Assembly (NCBI GenBank): GCA_900546145.1
Contig: URBN01000029.1
Location: forward strand, 1 to 23,868
DNA from: an uncultured Desulfovibrio sp.
GTDB taxonomy: Bacteria; Desulfobacterota; Desulfovibrionia; Desulfovibrionales; Desulfovibrionaceae
Length of the DNA stretch: 23,868 nt
Reading direction: 5' to 3'
Shown in pieces: positions 23,253 through 23,868 of the stretch (position 1 is its first letter; each line of letters starts with the position of its first letter). The translations under genes were made by a program, and so were the position numbers. The notes under the pieces were generated by a model that worked only from the letters and a program-made list of their open reading frames with translations, made no database searches and was not told the origin of the DNA.

Positions 23253-23868
23253 CTATCTTGTGCCGTCGGGTTCCCAGTGTCCTGCCGTATAATGATAGTG
23301 CGTCCGCCAGGGCAGATAGGGCCAGGCATCATCCAGGGGATCCGCTACGCCGTCCCTGCCCCCCAGGAACATGTATTCCATAGTCAGGGCGTCATCGGAA
23401 TCCGGACGCGGTTCCAGGGCATCGTCAAGGCGGGATTCAAATTCCTCCCGCTGGAGCATGACGCCGCCCTGATCCATAATGTGCTGCGTGCGCTGCTGGC
23501 AGTCGAGAATGGTGACGCCTCTCAGCCTCAGAAGCCCCACGAGCGCGTTCAGGGAACCGCGTGAAGCCTCAGGAACCAGATGGAACATGGACTCCCCAAA
23601 AAAAGCCCGGCCGAGAGCCACGCCGTAAAGGCCGCCCGCGAGCTTCCCGTTGAGCCACGCTTCGATGGAGTGGGCAAAACCAGCGTCGTGGAGATCGCAG
23701 TAGGCGCTGAGCACGTCGTCTGTAATCCAGGTCATGCTCCGCGTCCGGGCGCAGTTTTCAATAACCCGCCTGAAGCAGAGATCCATGGTGAAGGTGAACG
23801 GCGTTTTCTTAAGTTGACACTCCCCACGGATAAATCCGGGGGATTCTTGGTTCGACGACCACTGCGCC
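23253..23868 (-). CDS. aat: Leucyl/phenylalanyl-tRNA--protein transferase Aat, 5' end outside window
   Basis: Aat adds Leu or Phe from tRNA to proteins with N-terminal Arg or Lys, marking them for ClpAPS (N-end rule). Family motifs are clear: VIENCA, TWITDDVLSAYCDLHDAG, then FAHSIEAWLNGKLAGGLYGV, then GESMFH, then LDCQQRTQHI. The frame runs open to the window edge upstream of the ATG at 23786. The codons before it (ending QWSS, then GECQLKKTPFTFT) still match the family, so the true start is beyond 23868. The C-terminal tail after the DCQ motif (about 70 residues) is acidic then Trp/His-rich, longer than in E. coli (whose Aat ends soon after). It lies 98 nt before uvrB on the same strand. Confidence 0.9.
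   Translation of the reverse strand, partial: AQWSSNQESPGFIRGECQLKKTPFTFTMDLCFRRVIENCARTRSMTWITDDVLSAYCDLHDAGFAHSIEAWLNGKLAGGLYGVALGRAFFGESMFHLVPEASRGSLNALVGLLRLRGVTILDCQQRTQHIMDQGGVMLQREEFESRLDDALEPRPDSDDALTMEYMFLGGRDGVADPLDDAWPYLPWRTHYHYTAGHWEPDGTR

Overview
The window is ordinary chromosomal DNA, GC-rich and densely coding, from a Gram-negative anaerobe. It most likely belongs to the Desulfovibrio group (Desulfovibrionaceae or a close relative). The evidence is indirect: a manganese-dependent family II pyrophosphatase instead of a family I enzyme, a precorrin-2 dehydrogenase / HemX-like / HemA gene block as found in sulfate reducers that make haem via sirohaem, an HslU gene without HslV beside it, and several small proteins I cannot assign. 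No 16S gene or species-level marker is present. Both edge genes are cut by the window: an EamA-family transporter on the left and aat on the right.

Layout. 1-1020: the 3' part of an EamA transporter (+), then a tRNA-Lys(CTT) gene (-) with its own promoter and terminator. 1098-3144: dsbD (+) behind a good promoter, ending at a perfect 21-bp hairpin that separates it from a convergent SAM methyltransferase (3253-4008, -). 4123-5436: hslU (-). 5618-5848: a 76-residue cysteine-containing protein (-). 6234-7151: ppaC (-). 7415-8422: a XerC/D-type tyrosine recombinase (-), divergent from an unknown eight-helix membrane protein (8573-9532, +). 9971-12572: the metNIQ methionine importer operon (-), with an intercistronic hairpin before metQ. 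12757-17102: a tight + operon of precorrin-2 dehydrogenase, HemX-like protein, hemA, an unknown 111-residue protein and tilS. 17275-17697: an unknown 140-residue protein (-). 17813-18595: dapB (-). 18694-23154: ligA and uvrB (-), translationally linked. 23253-23868: aat (-), partial.

How the genes fit together. The cysG-like/hemX/hemA block covers the first step of tetrapyrrole synthesis (glutamyl-tRNA reductase) and the NAD-dependent oxidation of precorrin-2 toward sirohaem, with a HemX-like membrane protein between them. MetNIQ is a complete high-affinity methionine ABC importer. UvrB and LigA form a repair pair (excision and nick sealing). DsbD carries reducing power from the cytoplasm to the periplasm. 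HslU keeps the C-terminal tail that activates HslV, so an HslV is expected elsewhere in the genome.

I found no phage, transposon, CRISPR array or defence island. The least explained items are: a nearly perfect 60-bp palindrome between dapB and the 140-residue gene; the 111-residue protein fixed between hemA and tilS; a duplicated helix-hairpin-helix unit inside LigA; a perfect 21-bp hairpin at the dsbD/methyltransferase junction; and an HcpR/CRP-like palindrome just after the recombinase gene.
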